DNA of 64,000 nucleotides from Actinomycetospora sp. NBRC 106375 (GTDB lineage: Bacteria > Actinomycetota > Actinomycetes > Mycobacteriales > Pseudonocardiaceae). The stretch lies in contig NZ_BSTS01000003.1 in NCBI RefSeq assembly GCF_030269665.1, forward strand, positions 310,001 to 374,000, in the 5' to 3' direction. Position numbers and translations under genes: made by a program. Below the pieces are notes generated by a model. The model was given only the letters and a program-made list of their open reading frames with translations. It made no database searches and was not told the DNA's origin. This document shows positions 28,730 to 36,846 of this stretch, piece after piece. Within the stretch, counting starts at the first letter, position 1. Every line of letters begins with the position of its first letter.

Positions 28730-29398
28730 TCAGTCCTCGGGCCCGCCCGAGAGGACGCGCTGGATCTCCTCCTCGACGTCCTCGCCGGCGACGAACATCA
28801 TCTCGTCGCCCGGCTCGAGGGGGTCGTCGGCCTGCGGGACGATGACGCGCCCGCCGCGCAGGATGGCGACGAGGGCGGCCTCGCGGGGCAGGGGCAGCTC
28901 GCGGACCGCGCGCCCGGCCAGCGGCGTGGTGGCGGGCAGCGTGACCTCGACGAGGTTGGCCGTGCCCTGGCGCAGCGTCATCAGGCGGACGAGGTCGCCG
29001 ACGGAGACGGCCTCCTCGACCATCGCGGCGAGCATGCGCGGGGTGGAGACGGCGACGTCGACGCCCCAGGCGTCGGTGAACAGCCACTCGTTGCGCGGGT
29101 CGTTGACGCGCGCGACGACGCGGCGCACCGCGAACTCGGTCTTGGCGAGCAGCGAGACGACGAGGTTGACCTTGTCGTCGCCGGTGGCCGCGATGACGAC
29201 GTCGCAGCCCTGCAGGCGCGCCTCCTCCAGCGAGGCGAGCTCGCAGGCGTCGGCGTGCACCCACTCCGCCTGCGGCACCGCCTCCGGCTCGACGTGGGCG
29301 AGGTCACGCTCGATGAGCATGACCTCGTGGTCGGCCTCGACGAGCTCGGCGGCGATCGAGCGGCCCACCGCTCCCGCTCCGGCCACGGTCACACGCAT
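28730..29398 (-). CDS. ceoC: TrkA-type potassium uptake regulatory subunit (CeoC)
   Basis: Predicted 222 residues from ATG 29398, with ggaggg about 8 nt upstream. An N-terminal RCK_N Rossmann domain starts VTVAGAGAVGRSIAAELVEA (GxGxxG NAD site) with LIERD at the end of beta-2. A RCK_C domain follows (LAGRAVRELPLPREAALVAI to DEMMFVAGEDV). TrkA proteins form the cytoplasmic gating ring of TrkH/KtrB potassium channels and respond to NAD(H) or ATP. No channel subunit is in the window. It lies 29 nt downstream of a second TrkA gene; the pair corresponds to M. tuberculosis ceoC/ceoB (Rv2692/Rv2691). Confidence 0.92.
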   Translation of the reverse strand: MRVTVAGAGAVGRSIAAELVEADHEVMLIERDLAHVEPEAVPQAEWVHADACELASLEEARLQGCDVVIAATGDDKVNLVVSLLAKTEFAVRRVVARVNDPRNEWLFTDAWGVDVAVSTPRMLAAMVEEAVSVGDLVRLMTLRQGTANLVEVTLPATTPLAGRAVRELPLPREAALVAILRGGRVIVPQADDPLEPGDEMMFVAGEDVEEEIQRVLSGGPED

Positions 29399-29427
29399 CG
29401 GTCGTCCCTCCCCGGCACACGCATCGC

Positions 29428-30093
29428 CTACTCCGCCCTCTCCGGGGACGTCGCCGCGGCGGCGGTCACGGCGGCGACCGTGCCGCTGACGGCGGCCGCG
29501 TACACGACGTCCTCGGCCTGCAGCACCGTGTCGTCCGTGGTGAGCAGGCCGGTGCCGAACCGCACGATGAAGGCCACGCGGCTGCCGGTGGCCTCCTCGA
29601 GCTCGGTGACGGGGCGCCCCGACCAGTCCTCGTGGAAGTGCAGCTGCATGATCGCGACGGTGCCCGACGGGTCGCGCCAAGCGGTCGCGACGCCGTCGGG
29701 GAGCAGCATCCGCAGCAGCCGGTCGGTGGTCCAGGGCACGGTTGCGACCGTGGGGATGCCGAGACGCTCGTAGACCGCGGCGCGCTTGGCGTCGTAGATA
29801 CGGGCCACGACCTGGCCGACGCCGAAGGTCTCGCGGGCCACCCGCGCGGCGATGATGTTCGAGTTGTCGCCGGAGGACACCGCGGCGAAGGCCTCGGCGC
29901 GGTGGATGCCGGCGGCGGTGAGCACCTCGCGGTCGAACCCGGTGCCGACGACCTCCTGGCCGTGGAAGTCGCTGCCCAGACGCCGGAACGCCTGCGGGTC
30001 GCGGTCGACGACGGCCACGTCGTGGCCGAGCCGCTCGAGGGCCAGCGAGACGGACGACCCCACGCGCCCGCAGCCCATCACGACGATGTGCAC
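29428..30093 (-). CDS. ceoB: TrkA-type potassium uptake regulatory subunit (CeoB)
   Basis: Predicted 221 residues from GTG 30093. The RCK_N domain starts HIVVMGCGRVGSSVSLALER, with VVDRD as the acidic end of beta-2, and continues through AAVSSGDNSNIIAARVARE. The RCK_C half includes GRPVTELEEATGSRVAFIVR. It is the first gene of the ceoB-ceoC pair. Together they probably form hetero- or homomeric gating rings for a Trk channel encoded elsewhere. The divergent APC permease starts 145 nt away. Confidence 0.92.
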   Translation of the reverse strand: MHIVVMGCGRVGSSVSLALERLGHDVAVVDRDPQAFRRLGSDFHGQEVVGTGFDREVLTAAGIHRAEAFAAVSSGDNSNIIAARVARETFGVGQVVARIYDAKRAAVYERLGIPTVATVPWTTDRLLRMLLPDGVATAWRDPSGTVAIMQLHFHEDWSGRPVTELEEATGSRVAFIVRFGTGLLTTDDTVLQAEDVVYAAAVSGTVAAVTAAAATSPERAE

Positions 30094-30225
30094 CGCGTCA
30101 TCCCTGCCTCCCCGACCGCTGCCTGTGGGCGGTGCGCACCGTATCGCCCGGAGCGTCCGTCCGACCGACCTCCCGACCCTCGGACGTGCCCTTGCGCCGG
30201 GTGCGCCGGAGCGCCCCCACGCGCC

Positions 30226-30231
30226 TACGCT
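30226..30231 (+). promoter_or_regulatory. -10 box of the APC permease gene
   Basis: TACGCT followed by a 7-nt spacer and GTG 30239: predicted leaderless transcript. Confidence 0.6.
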
Positions 30232-30238
30232 TCCGGTT

Positions 30239-32374
30239 GTGCCCAAGCTCGCCACGGCGACCAAGCGACTGCTGCTCGGTCTCCCGTTCCGCAGCGACGA
30301 ACTGCACGGCACCCTGCTGCGCAAGCGCATCGCCCTGCCGGTGTTCGCCTCCGACGCCCTGTCGTCGGTCGCCTACGCCCCGCAGGAGGTGCTGATCACC
30401 CTCTCGCTGGCCGGGCTCGGCGCCTACGTGCTCTCGCCGTGGGTCGGGGTGGCCGTCATCGTCGTGCTGGCGACGGTCGTGGTGAGCTACCGCCAGAACG
30501 TGCACGCCTACCCGTCGGGCGGCGGCGACTACGAGATCGCGACGGTCAACCTCGGCAAGTACGCCGGGCTCACCGTGGCGAGCGCCCTGCTCGTCGACTA
30601 CACGCTCACCGTCGCGGTCTCGGTCTCGTCGGCCGCCGACAACCTCGGGGCCCTCATCCCGTTCGTCGGCGACCACAAGGTGTTCTTCGCCGTCGCCGCG
30701 ATCCTGGTGCTCACGGCGATCAACCTGCGCGGGGTGCGCGAGTCGGGCATCACGTTCGCGATCCCCACCTACTGCTTCATCGTCTGCCTCGCCGGCATGA
30801 TCGTCGTCGGCGTGCTGCGCGTCGTGTTCGGCGACGGCCTCGTCGCGCCCAGCGCGGGCTTCGGCGTGCTGACCGAGGACGGCGGCTCCTCGACGAGCGA
30901 CCTCTCCCAGCTCGCCCTCGTCTTCCTCGTGCTCCGGTCGTTCACCCAGGGCTGCGCGGCGCTGACCGGCGTCGAGGCGATCTCCAACGGCGTGCCGGCG
31001 TTCCGCAAGCCCAAGTCGCGGAACGCGGCCACGACGCTCGCGATGCTCGGGCTGATCTCGGTGTTCCTGTTCTCGGGGATGATCGCTCTCGCGCGCGCCT
31101 CGGGCGTGGTGATGTCGGAGCGCCCCGAGCAGCTCGTCGGCGCCCCGCCCGGCTACCGCCAGGAGACGCTGATCGCGCAGCTGGCGCGCACGGTGTTCGA
31201 CGGCTTCCCGCCCGGGTTCTGGGCGGTCACGATCTTCACGGCGCTGATCCTGGTGCTCGCCGCCAACACCGCCTTCAACGGCTTCCCGGTGCTCGGCTCG
31301 ATCCTGGCCCAGGACCGCTACCTGCCGCGCCAGCTGCACACCCGTGGCGACCGGCTCGCGTTCTCCAACGGGATCCTCTTCCTGGCGTTCTTCGCGGTCG
31401 TGCTCGTGGTGGGCTTCTCGGCCGAGGTCACCGCGCTGATCCCGCTCTACACCGTGGGCGTGTTCGTCTCGTTCACGCTGTCCCAGACCGGGATGGTGCG
31501 GCACTGGACCCGCCTGCTGCGCACCGAGACCGACACGGGGGAGCGGACCCGGCTGACCCGCTCGCGCTGGATCAGCGGTTTCGGCACCGCCATGACCGGC
31601 ACCGTGCTGCTCGTCGTGCTGGTGACCAAGTTCATGGTCGGAGCCTGGATCGCCATCGTCGCCGGCGTCCTGGCGTTCCTCATGATGCTGTCGATCCGGC
31701 GCCACTACGACCGGGTCAGCGAGGAGATCGCCGCCCCGGACGTCATGACGAGCACGCTGCCCAGCCGCAACCACGCGATCGTGCTCGTCTCCCGGCTGCA
31801 CATGCCGACGCTGCGCGCCGTCGCCTACGCCCGGGCCACCCGCCCGGACGTGCTCGAGGCGCTGACCGTCAACGTCGACGACGCCGACACCCGCTCGCTC
31901 GTCGCGGAGTGGGAGGCGCGGGACATCCCGGTGCCGCTCAAGGTCGTCGAGTCGCCCTACCGGGAGATCACGAAGCCGATCCTGCAGTACGTCAAGCGGA
32001 TCCGGACCGACAACCCGCGCGACGTCGTCACCGTGTTCATCCCCGAGTACGTCCTCGGGCGCTGGTGGGAGCAGCTGCTGCACAACCAGAGCGCGCTGCG
32101 CCTCAAGGGCCGCCTGCTGTTCCAGCAGGGTGTCATGGTGGTCAGCGTGCCGTGGCAGCTGGAGTCCTCGAAGCGGGCCGCGGCCCGCCGGCCCCCGGGC
32201 GCCCCCGGCTCGGCCCGCCGGGGCTACGAGCCGCCCCCGGGCACGACCGCGGCCGGTGCGCCGCCCGACGCCGCGCCGGCCCCGCCGCCGAGCCCGGCGA
32301 CGGCAGACCGCGCCCCGTCGGGCCCGTCGCGCCCGGGCGGCCCGCGCGACGAGACGCCGGCCCGCCCGCGATGA
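30239..32374 (+). CDS. APC superfamily amino acid permease with cytosolic C-terminal domain
   Basis: Predicted 711 residues from GTG 30239. A basic N-terminus is followed by PVFASDALSSVAYAPQEVL, the helix-1 motif of APC transporters of this type (KUP/YdaO-like), and about 12 transmembrane helices to residue 490. Characteristic pieces are YPSGGGDYEIATVNLG, RGVRESGITFAIPTY and TGVEAISNGVPAFRKPK. A universal-stress-like cytosolic domain follows (HAIVLVSRLHMPTLRAV), then a Pro/Ala-rich tail. It matches the Rv2690c position and type in M. tuberculosis. The substrate is unknown; related proteins move amino acids or potassium. ATGA overlap with the TrmA-like gene. Confidence 0.9.
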   Translation: MPKLATATKRLLLGLPFRSDELHGTLLRKRIALPVFASDALSSVAYAPQEVLITLSLAGLGAYVLSPWVGVAVIVVLATVVVSYRQNVHAYPSGGGDYEIATVNLGKYAGLTVASALLVDYTLTVAVSVSSAADNLGALIPFVGDHKVFFAVAAILVLTAINLRGVRESGITFAIPTYCFIVCLAGMIVVGVLRVVFGDGLVAPSAGFGVLTEDGGSSTSDLSQLALVFLVLRSFTQGCAALTGVEAISNGVPAFRKPKSRNAATTLAMLGLISVFLFSGMIALARASGVVMSERPEQLVGAPPGYRQETLIAQLARTVFDGFPPGFWAVTIFTALILVLAANTAFNGFPVLGSILAQDRYLPRQLHTRGDRLAFSNGILFLAFFAVVLVVGFSAEVTALIPLYTVGVFVSFTLSQTGMVRHWTRLLRTETDTGERTRLTRSRWISGFGTAMTGTVLLVVLVTKFMVGAWIAIVAGVLAFLMMLSIRRHYDRVSEEIAAPDVMTSTLPSRNHAIVLVSRLHMPTLRAVAYARATRPDVLEALTVNVDDADTRSLVAEWEARDIPVPLKVVESPYREITKPILQYVKRIRTDNPRDVVTVFIPEYVLGRWWEQLLHNQSALRLKGRLLFQQGVMVVSVPWQLESSKRAAARRPPGAPGSARRGYEPPPGTTAAGAPPDAAPAPPPSPATADRAPSGPSRPGGPRDETPARPR

Positions 32375-33591
32375 GCCCCGCCGGGACCGACGCCGCCGCC
32401 GGGACCCTCGACTGGACCGACCGCCTCCTCGAGGTCGACGTCGGTCCCGTGGCGCACGGCGGCCACTGCGTCGCCCGCCACGACGGCCGTGTGGTCTTCG
32501 TCCGCCACGCCCTGCCCGGCGAGCGGGTGCGGGTGGTGGTCACCGAGGACGGCGGCGGCTCGTTCTGTCGCGGCGACGCCGTGGCCGTCCTGGCGGCGTC
32601 GCCGGACCGGGTCGAGCCGTCGTGCGCCTGGGCCGGCCCCGGCGGGTGCGGGGGCTGCGACTGGCAGCACGCGACCCCCGCGGCCCAGCGCGCGCTCAAG
32701 GCGGCGGTGGTGGCCGAGCAGCTCGCCCACCTGGCCGGGGTCGAGCGCGAGGTGGTCGTCGAGGAACTGCCCGGCGGGCCGCTGGACTGGCGCACGCGGA
32801 TGCGGATGGCGGTCACCGACGACGGACGGCCCGGCCTGCGGGCGCACCGCAGCCACGAGGTGCTGCCGGTCGGCGACTGCCCGATCGCGGCGCCCGGGGC
32901 GCTGCTGCCGGTCCTGGAGCGGGAGTGGACACCGACCGCCGAGGTCGAAGTGGTCCGCGACGCCGACGGCGAGGTCCACGCCGCCGAGCTGTTCGAGGGC
33001 GAGCGGCACCCCGAGGTCGGCAGCGGCGTCGCGCACGAGCGGGCCGCGGGGCGGGACTGGGCGCTGCCGGCCGAGGCGTTCTGGCAGGTCCACCCGCACG
33101 CGGCCGACGCGGTGGTGGACGCGGTCCTCGAGGGCGCCGGCGACCTCGAGGCCGGCGCGTGCGTCTGGGACCTCTACGGCGGTGCGGGCCTGATCGCGGC
33201 GCCGCTCGCGGAGCGCGTCGGCCCCGGCGGCCGCGTCGTGCTGGTCGAGAACGATCCCGCGGCGACGGCCGCGGCGGGGGAGTGCCTGGCCGACCTGCCC
33301 GCGGTGCAGGTGGTGCGCGGCCGGGTGGAGAAGACGCTCGGCGGCCTGCCGGGCCCGCCGTCGGTGATCGTCGCCGACCCGCCGCGCAAAGGGCTGGGAC
33401 GGCGCCTGGCCGGCGAGCTCGGCGAGCAGGGTGCCGCGCGCATCGTGCTCGTCGCCTGCGACCCCGCCGCGCTCGCCCGCGACGTCGCGGCGCTGGCCGA
33501 GCACGGGTACCGGCTGGAGCACCTGCGGGCGTTCGACGCCTTCCCGATGACCCATCACGTCGAATGCGTCGCAACCCTGCTCGCGACGTGA
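32371..33591 (+). CDS. TrmA/RumA-type SAM-dependent RNA uridine-C5 methyltransferase
   Basis: Predicted 406 residues from ATG 32371, overlapping the permease stop (ATGA). The N-terminal TRAM domain (VDVGPVAHGGHCVARHDGRV) is followed by a Cys cluster (C near residue 84, then GGCGGCDW) that fits the Fe-S site of RumA/RlmD-type enzymes. The SAM domain has VWDLYGGAGLIAAPLAERVG; ADPPRKGLG and VACDPAALARD are the catalytic-loop motifs, the latter with the nucleophilic Cys. It methylates uridine in rRNA or tRNA; the exact site is unknown. Corresponds to Rv2689c. Confidence 0.9.
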   Translation: MSPAGTDAAAGTLDWTDRLLEVDVGPVAHGGHCVARHDGRVVFVRHALPGERVRVVVTEDGGGSFCRGDAVAVLAASPDRVEPSCAWAGPGGCGGCDWQHATPAAQRALKAAVVAEQLAHLAGVEREVVVEELPGGPLDWRTRMRMAVTDDGRPGLRAHRSHEVLPVGDCPIAAPGALLPVLEREWTPTAEVEVVRDADGEVHAAELFEGERHPEVGSGVAHERAAGRDWALPAEAFWQVHPHAADAVVDAVLEGAGDLEAGACVWDLYGGAGLIAAPLAERVGPGGRVVLVENDPAATAAAGECLADLPAVQVVRGRVEKTLGGLPGPPSVIVADPPRKGLGRRLAGELGEQGAARIVLVACDPAALARDVAALAEHGYRLEHLRAFDAFPMTHHVECVATLLAT

Positions 33592-33635
33592 GGCGCTCCG
33601 GTACACAGGACCCGGCGGCGTCGAGGGAGTCACCG

Positions 33636-34829
33636 GTGAGCGGGAGCCCGAGCGGGAGCCTGGTGAGCGCGGGACTCGTGCCGGCCGGGCCGGTGAACTT
33701 CCTCGACGGCGTGCGCCTGGTCGACCACCACTGCCACAGCGTCGTCGACGGCCCGCTCGACCGGGCGGGCTTCGAGGCGCTGCTCACCGAGGGGGCCGCC
33801 CCGGCCGCGGGCACGAGCAGCTTCGACTCCGCGCTCGGGTTCTCGGTGCGCCGCTGGTGCGCGCCCGCGCTCGACCTCCCCGCCCACGCGGCCCCGGACG
33901 ACTACCTCGCCCGCCGCGCCGAGCTCGGGCCCGACGAGGTGAACCGGCGCTTCCTCGGCGGCGCCGGGGTGGGGGCGCTGCTCGTCGACCACGGCTTCGC
34001 CGCCGGCGACCTGCTCGCCCCCGCGGCCCTCGGGACCGCGGCGGGCGCCCCGGTCGGCGACGTGGTGCGCCTCGAGGCGGTGGCCGAGGCGGTCGCGGAC
34101 GCCGGGGTGGACGCCGCGGGCTACGGCGAGGCGCTGCGCGAGGCCGTCGCCGCCCGCACCGACGGCGCAGCCGACCCGGTGCCCGTGGCCACCAAGAGCG
34201 TCCTGGCCTACCGCGCCGGGCTCGACGTCGACCCGACCCGCCCCGAGCCCGCGCAGGTCGAGCAGGCCGCCGGCCGCTGGCTGCGCGACCGCGCGGACAC
34301 CGGCGCGCCGCTGCGCGACCCCGTCCTGCTGCGCCACGGGCTCTGGGCCGGCCTGGACACCGGCCTGCCGCTGCAGCTGCACACCGGCTTCGGCGACCGC
34401 GACGAGGACCTGCACCGCGCCAACCCGGCCCTGCTCATCGACCTCGCCCGGCTCGTCGAGCCGCTCGGCGTGCCGCTGATGCTGCTGCACTGCTACCCCT
34501 ACCACCGGGAGGCGGCGTGGCTCGCCCAGGTGTTCGCGGTGGTGCACGTCGACGTCGGCCTCGCCGTGCCCCACATCGGTGCGCGGGCCGCCACGGTCGT
34601 CGCCGAGCTGCTCGAGCTCGCGCCCTACGGCAAGGTCCTCTACTCCTCGGACGCCTTCGGGCTCCCGGAGCTGCACCTGCTGGGGGCGCTGCGGTTCCGG
34701 TCGGCGCTGGGTGGTCTATTGGAGCACCTCTGCGCGACCGACGAGCTCGCGCCCGCCGACGCCGAACGGGTGGCCACCATGATCGGGACCGACAACGCGC
34801 GCCGCGTCTACGGGCGGATGCCGGGGTGA
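33636..34829 (+). CDS. Amidohydrolase-fold metal-dependent hydrolase
   Basis: Predicted 397 residues from GTG 33636, with gggag 6 nt upstream. The N-terminal DGVRLVDHHCHSVVDGPLDR contains the HxH metal motif of the amidohydrolase superfamily; ATKSVLAYRAGLDVD, LQLHTGFGDRD, MLLHCYPYHREAA and VLYSSDAFGLPE supply later Lys, His and Asp ligand positions. The ending TNDNARRVYG-type helix (GTDNARRVYGRMPG) resembles amidohydrolase-2 members. The substrate is unknown. GTGA overlap with the M20 peptidase gene suggests that the two enzymes act in sequence. Confidence 0.88.
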   Translation: MSGSPSGSLVSAGLVPAGPVNFLDGVRLVDHHCHSVVDGPLDRAGFEALLTEGAAPAAGTSSFDSALGFSVRRWCAPALDLPAHAAPDDYLARRAELGPDEVNRRFLGGAGVGALLVDHGFAAGDLLAPAALGTAAGAPVGDVVRLEAVAEAVADAGVDAAGYGEALREAVAARTDGAADPVPVATKSVLAYRAGLDVDPTRPEPAQVEQAAGRWLRDRADTGAPLRDPVLLRHGLWAGLDTGLPLQLHTGFGDRDEDLHRANPALLIDLARLVEPLGVPLMLLHCYPYHREAAWLAQVFAVVHVDVGLAVPHIGARAATVVAELLELAPYGKVLYSSDAFGLPELHLLGALRFRSALGGLLEHLCATDELAPADAERVATMIGTDNARRVYGRMPG

Positions 34830-36172
34830 CCGTGCCCGACACCCCCCACACCACCCCGCACGCCGCCGTCCCGCCCCGCGTCGACCCGGGCCTGCGGGCG
34901 GCGCTGGACGCCGAGCTGGACGCCGCGGTCGCGCTGCGCCACGCCCTGCACCGCGAGCCGCGGCTCTCCGGCGACGAGGCCGACAGCCGCGACCTGGTGC
35001 TCGAGGCCCTGGCCGACGTCCTGCCCGGCACGCCCGACCCGGTCGCCGACACCGGCGCGATGGTGCGGCTCGGCGCCCGGGCCGACGCCGGCGTCCCCGC
35101 CGTCGCCGTCCGCGCCGAGCTCGACGCCCTGCCGGTGGTCGAGCGCACCGGCCTGCCCTTCAGCGCCACCGGCCCCGCCGCCCACGTCTGCGGGCACGAC
35201 GTGCACGTCGCGGCGCTGGTCGCCGTCCTGCGGGCCCTGGCGCGCGCCGGGGCCGACCGGGTCCCGACGCCGGTGCTCGGGGTGTTCCAGCCGCGCGAGG
35301 AGAAGGCGCCGTCGGGTGCCGCCGACGTCGCCGCCGACGCGCGCTTCACCGCGCACGGTGCCGGGGCGATGGTCGGCGTCCACGTCCAGCCCGAGCTGCC
35401 GCGCGGCACCGTCTCGGTGCGCGGCGGCCCGGTCAACGCGTCGGCGGACGAGATCGAGATCGAGGTGCACGGGCGCGGGGGCCACGGCGGCTACCCGCAC
35501 CGCACCCGCGACCCCGTGCTGGCGCTGGCCGAGATCGTCAGCGGCGTGCACCACATCGTGTCCCGCCGCGTCGACCCGATGACCGCCGGCGTCATCACGC
35601 TCGGGCAGATGGAGGCCGGGTCGGCGCCGAACGTCGTGCCCGAGACCGCCACGGCGCGGGGCACGGTGCGCGCGCTCGACGCCGACCGCGACGAGCTGCT
35701 CGCCGCCGTGCGGGCCGTGGTCGAGAACACGGCCCGGGCGTACGGGTGCGAGGCGACGCTCACCGTCGTGCCCAACGAGCCGGCCGTCGTCAACGACGAG
35801 GCGCTGGCCCGCACGGTCGCTCGGGCGCTCGGCAGCCGGCGCGCGGACGACCGGGTGAACGGCAGTGGGACGGCCGGTGACGACGGTCCCGAGGTCACGG
35901 GTCTCGTGCTCGACACCACCTTCCGTTCCTGCGGCGCCGACGACTTCAGCCACTACGGTGAGCACCTGCCGTCGTTGATGCTGTTCGTGGGCACGGCCGC
36001 GGCCGGGACGACCCCGGGCGAGGGACCGGGCCTGCACCACCCCGAGTTCTCGCCCGACGACGCGATGGTCGGCGAGGTCGCCCGCGCGCTCCTCGCCGCC
36101 GTCACCGCGACGGGCGCGGCGCTCGCGCCACCCGCCGTCCCCTCGCACCCCGGAGCCGACGAGCCATCGTGA
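34826..36172 (+). CDS. M20 family amidohydrolase/peptidase (HipO-like)
   Basis: Predicted 448 residues from GTG 34826, overlapping the upstream stop. Motifs: LRHALHREPRLSGDE, VRAELDALPVVERTGL, HVCGHDVHVAAL (metal Cys/His), PREEKAPSGA (catalytic Glu pair region), HGRGGHGGYPHRTRDPV (dimerisation domain) and HHPEFSPDD (last metal His). The set matches IAA-amino acid/hippurate/N-acyl-amino-acid hydrolases. It cleaves an amide bond between an acyl group and an amino acid or similar. It lies between the metal hydrolase and a methyltransferase, each with 4-nt overlaps, so all three are translated as a unit. Confidence 0.9.
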   Translation: MTVPDTPHTTPHAAVPPRVDPGLRAALDAELDAAVALRHALHREPRLSGDEADSRDLVLEALADVLPGTPDPVADTGAMVRLGARADAGVPAVAVRAELDALPVVERTGLPFSATGPAAHVCGHDVHVAALVAVLRALARAGADRVPTPVLGVFQPREEKAPSGAADVAADARFTAHGAGAMVGVHVQPELPRGTVSVRGGPVNASADEIEIEVHGRGGHGGYPHRTRDPVLALAEIVSGVHHIVSRRVDPMTAGVITLGQMEAGSAPNVVPETATARGTVRALDADRDELLAAVRAVVENTARAYGCEATLTVVPNEPAVVNDEALARTVARALGSRRADDRVNGSGTAGDDGPEVTGLVLDTTFRSCGADDFSHYGEHLPSLMLFVGTAAAGTTPGEGPGLHHPEFSPDDAMVGEVARALLAAVTATGAALAPPAVPSHPGADEPS

Positions 36173-36759
36173 CCGAGACCCAGGCGATCCAGGCCTTCGC
36201 CCGCGAGTTCCTCCGCGACCCGCTGCACGTCGCGGCGCTCTTCCCGAGCTTCCCGCCGCTGTGCCGCCAGGCCGCCGCGCCCCTGCCCGAGACCGGTGAC
36301 CCGGTGGTGCTCGACCTCGGCGCCGGCACCGGCCAGGTCACCGACGTCATCCAGGAACGGCTGCACGGGCGCGGCCGGCACATCGCGGTGGAGTTCAACC
36401 CCCGGATGGCCGAGGTCCTCGCCGAGCGCCACCCGAAGGTCGAGGTGATCTGCGACGACGCCCACGCGGTGGTCGACCGCCTGCTCGCCGAGGGCGTGCG
36501 CGTCGATCTCGCCGTCTCCGGCCTGCCCTGGCTCGCCACGGCGCCGAAGGACCGCTCGATCTTCGCGCCGCTGGCCCGGCTGGCTGCCCCGGGCGGCGCC
36601 GTGACGCAGCTCGCGCACGCCTGGATCCGGTTCTTCCCGACCGCGAAGCAGGTGCAGCGCAACCTCGAGGCGAACTTCGAGGAGGTCGTGGTCAGCCGCA
36701 CGGTGCTGGCGAACGTGCCGCCGGCAGTGGTCTACCTCGCCCGTCGCCCGCGTCACTGA
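36169..36759 (+). CDS. Class I SAM methyltransferase (PmtA/KsgA-like)
   Basis: Predicted 196 residues from GTG 36169, overlapping the M20 stop (GTGA). The N-terminal segment FAREFLRDPLHVAALFPS is followed by motif I VLDLGAGTGQVTDVI, an acidic beta-2 end (IAVEFNPRMAE), ICDDAH and LAVSGLPWL. The overall layout resembles bacterial phospholipid N-methyltransferases (PmtA) or small rRNA-dimethylase relatives. The acceptor is not known. It ends the three-gene insertion that precedes dxs. Confidence 0.85.
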   Translation: MTETQAIQAFAREFLRDPLHVAALFPSFPPLCRQAAAPLPETGDPVVLDLGAGTGQVTDVIQERLHGRGRHIAVEFNPRMAEVLAERHPKVEVICDDAHAVVDRLLAEGVRVDLAVSGLPWLATAPKDRSIFAPLARLAAPGGAVTQLAHAWIRFFPTAKQVQRNLEANFEEVVVSRTVLANVPPAVVYLARRPRH

Positions 36760-36799
36760 GACCCACGTCGTCGCACGCTGCGGGGCCGCCGCGGCTCCG

Positions 36800-36805
36800 T
36801 AGACT
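36800..36805 (+). promoter_or_regulatory. Candidate -10 box of dxs
   Basis: TAGACT lies 41 nt upstream of the dxs GTG. It implies a leader of about 35 nt, consistent with the gagg ribosome site at 36837-36840. Confidence 0.5.
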
Positions 36806-36846
36806 GGCGGGGCCGTAGCCGTCCACCCGCCGAGCCGAGGTGTCCT

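Noticed and set aside
29632-32370. Very long plus-strand frame preceding the TrmA-like gene
   Set aside because: It runs out of frame through ceoB (antisense) and the permease. Only the part from ATG 32371 has family motifs.
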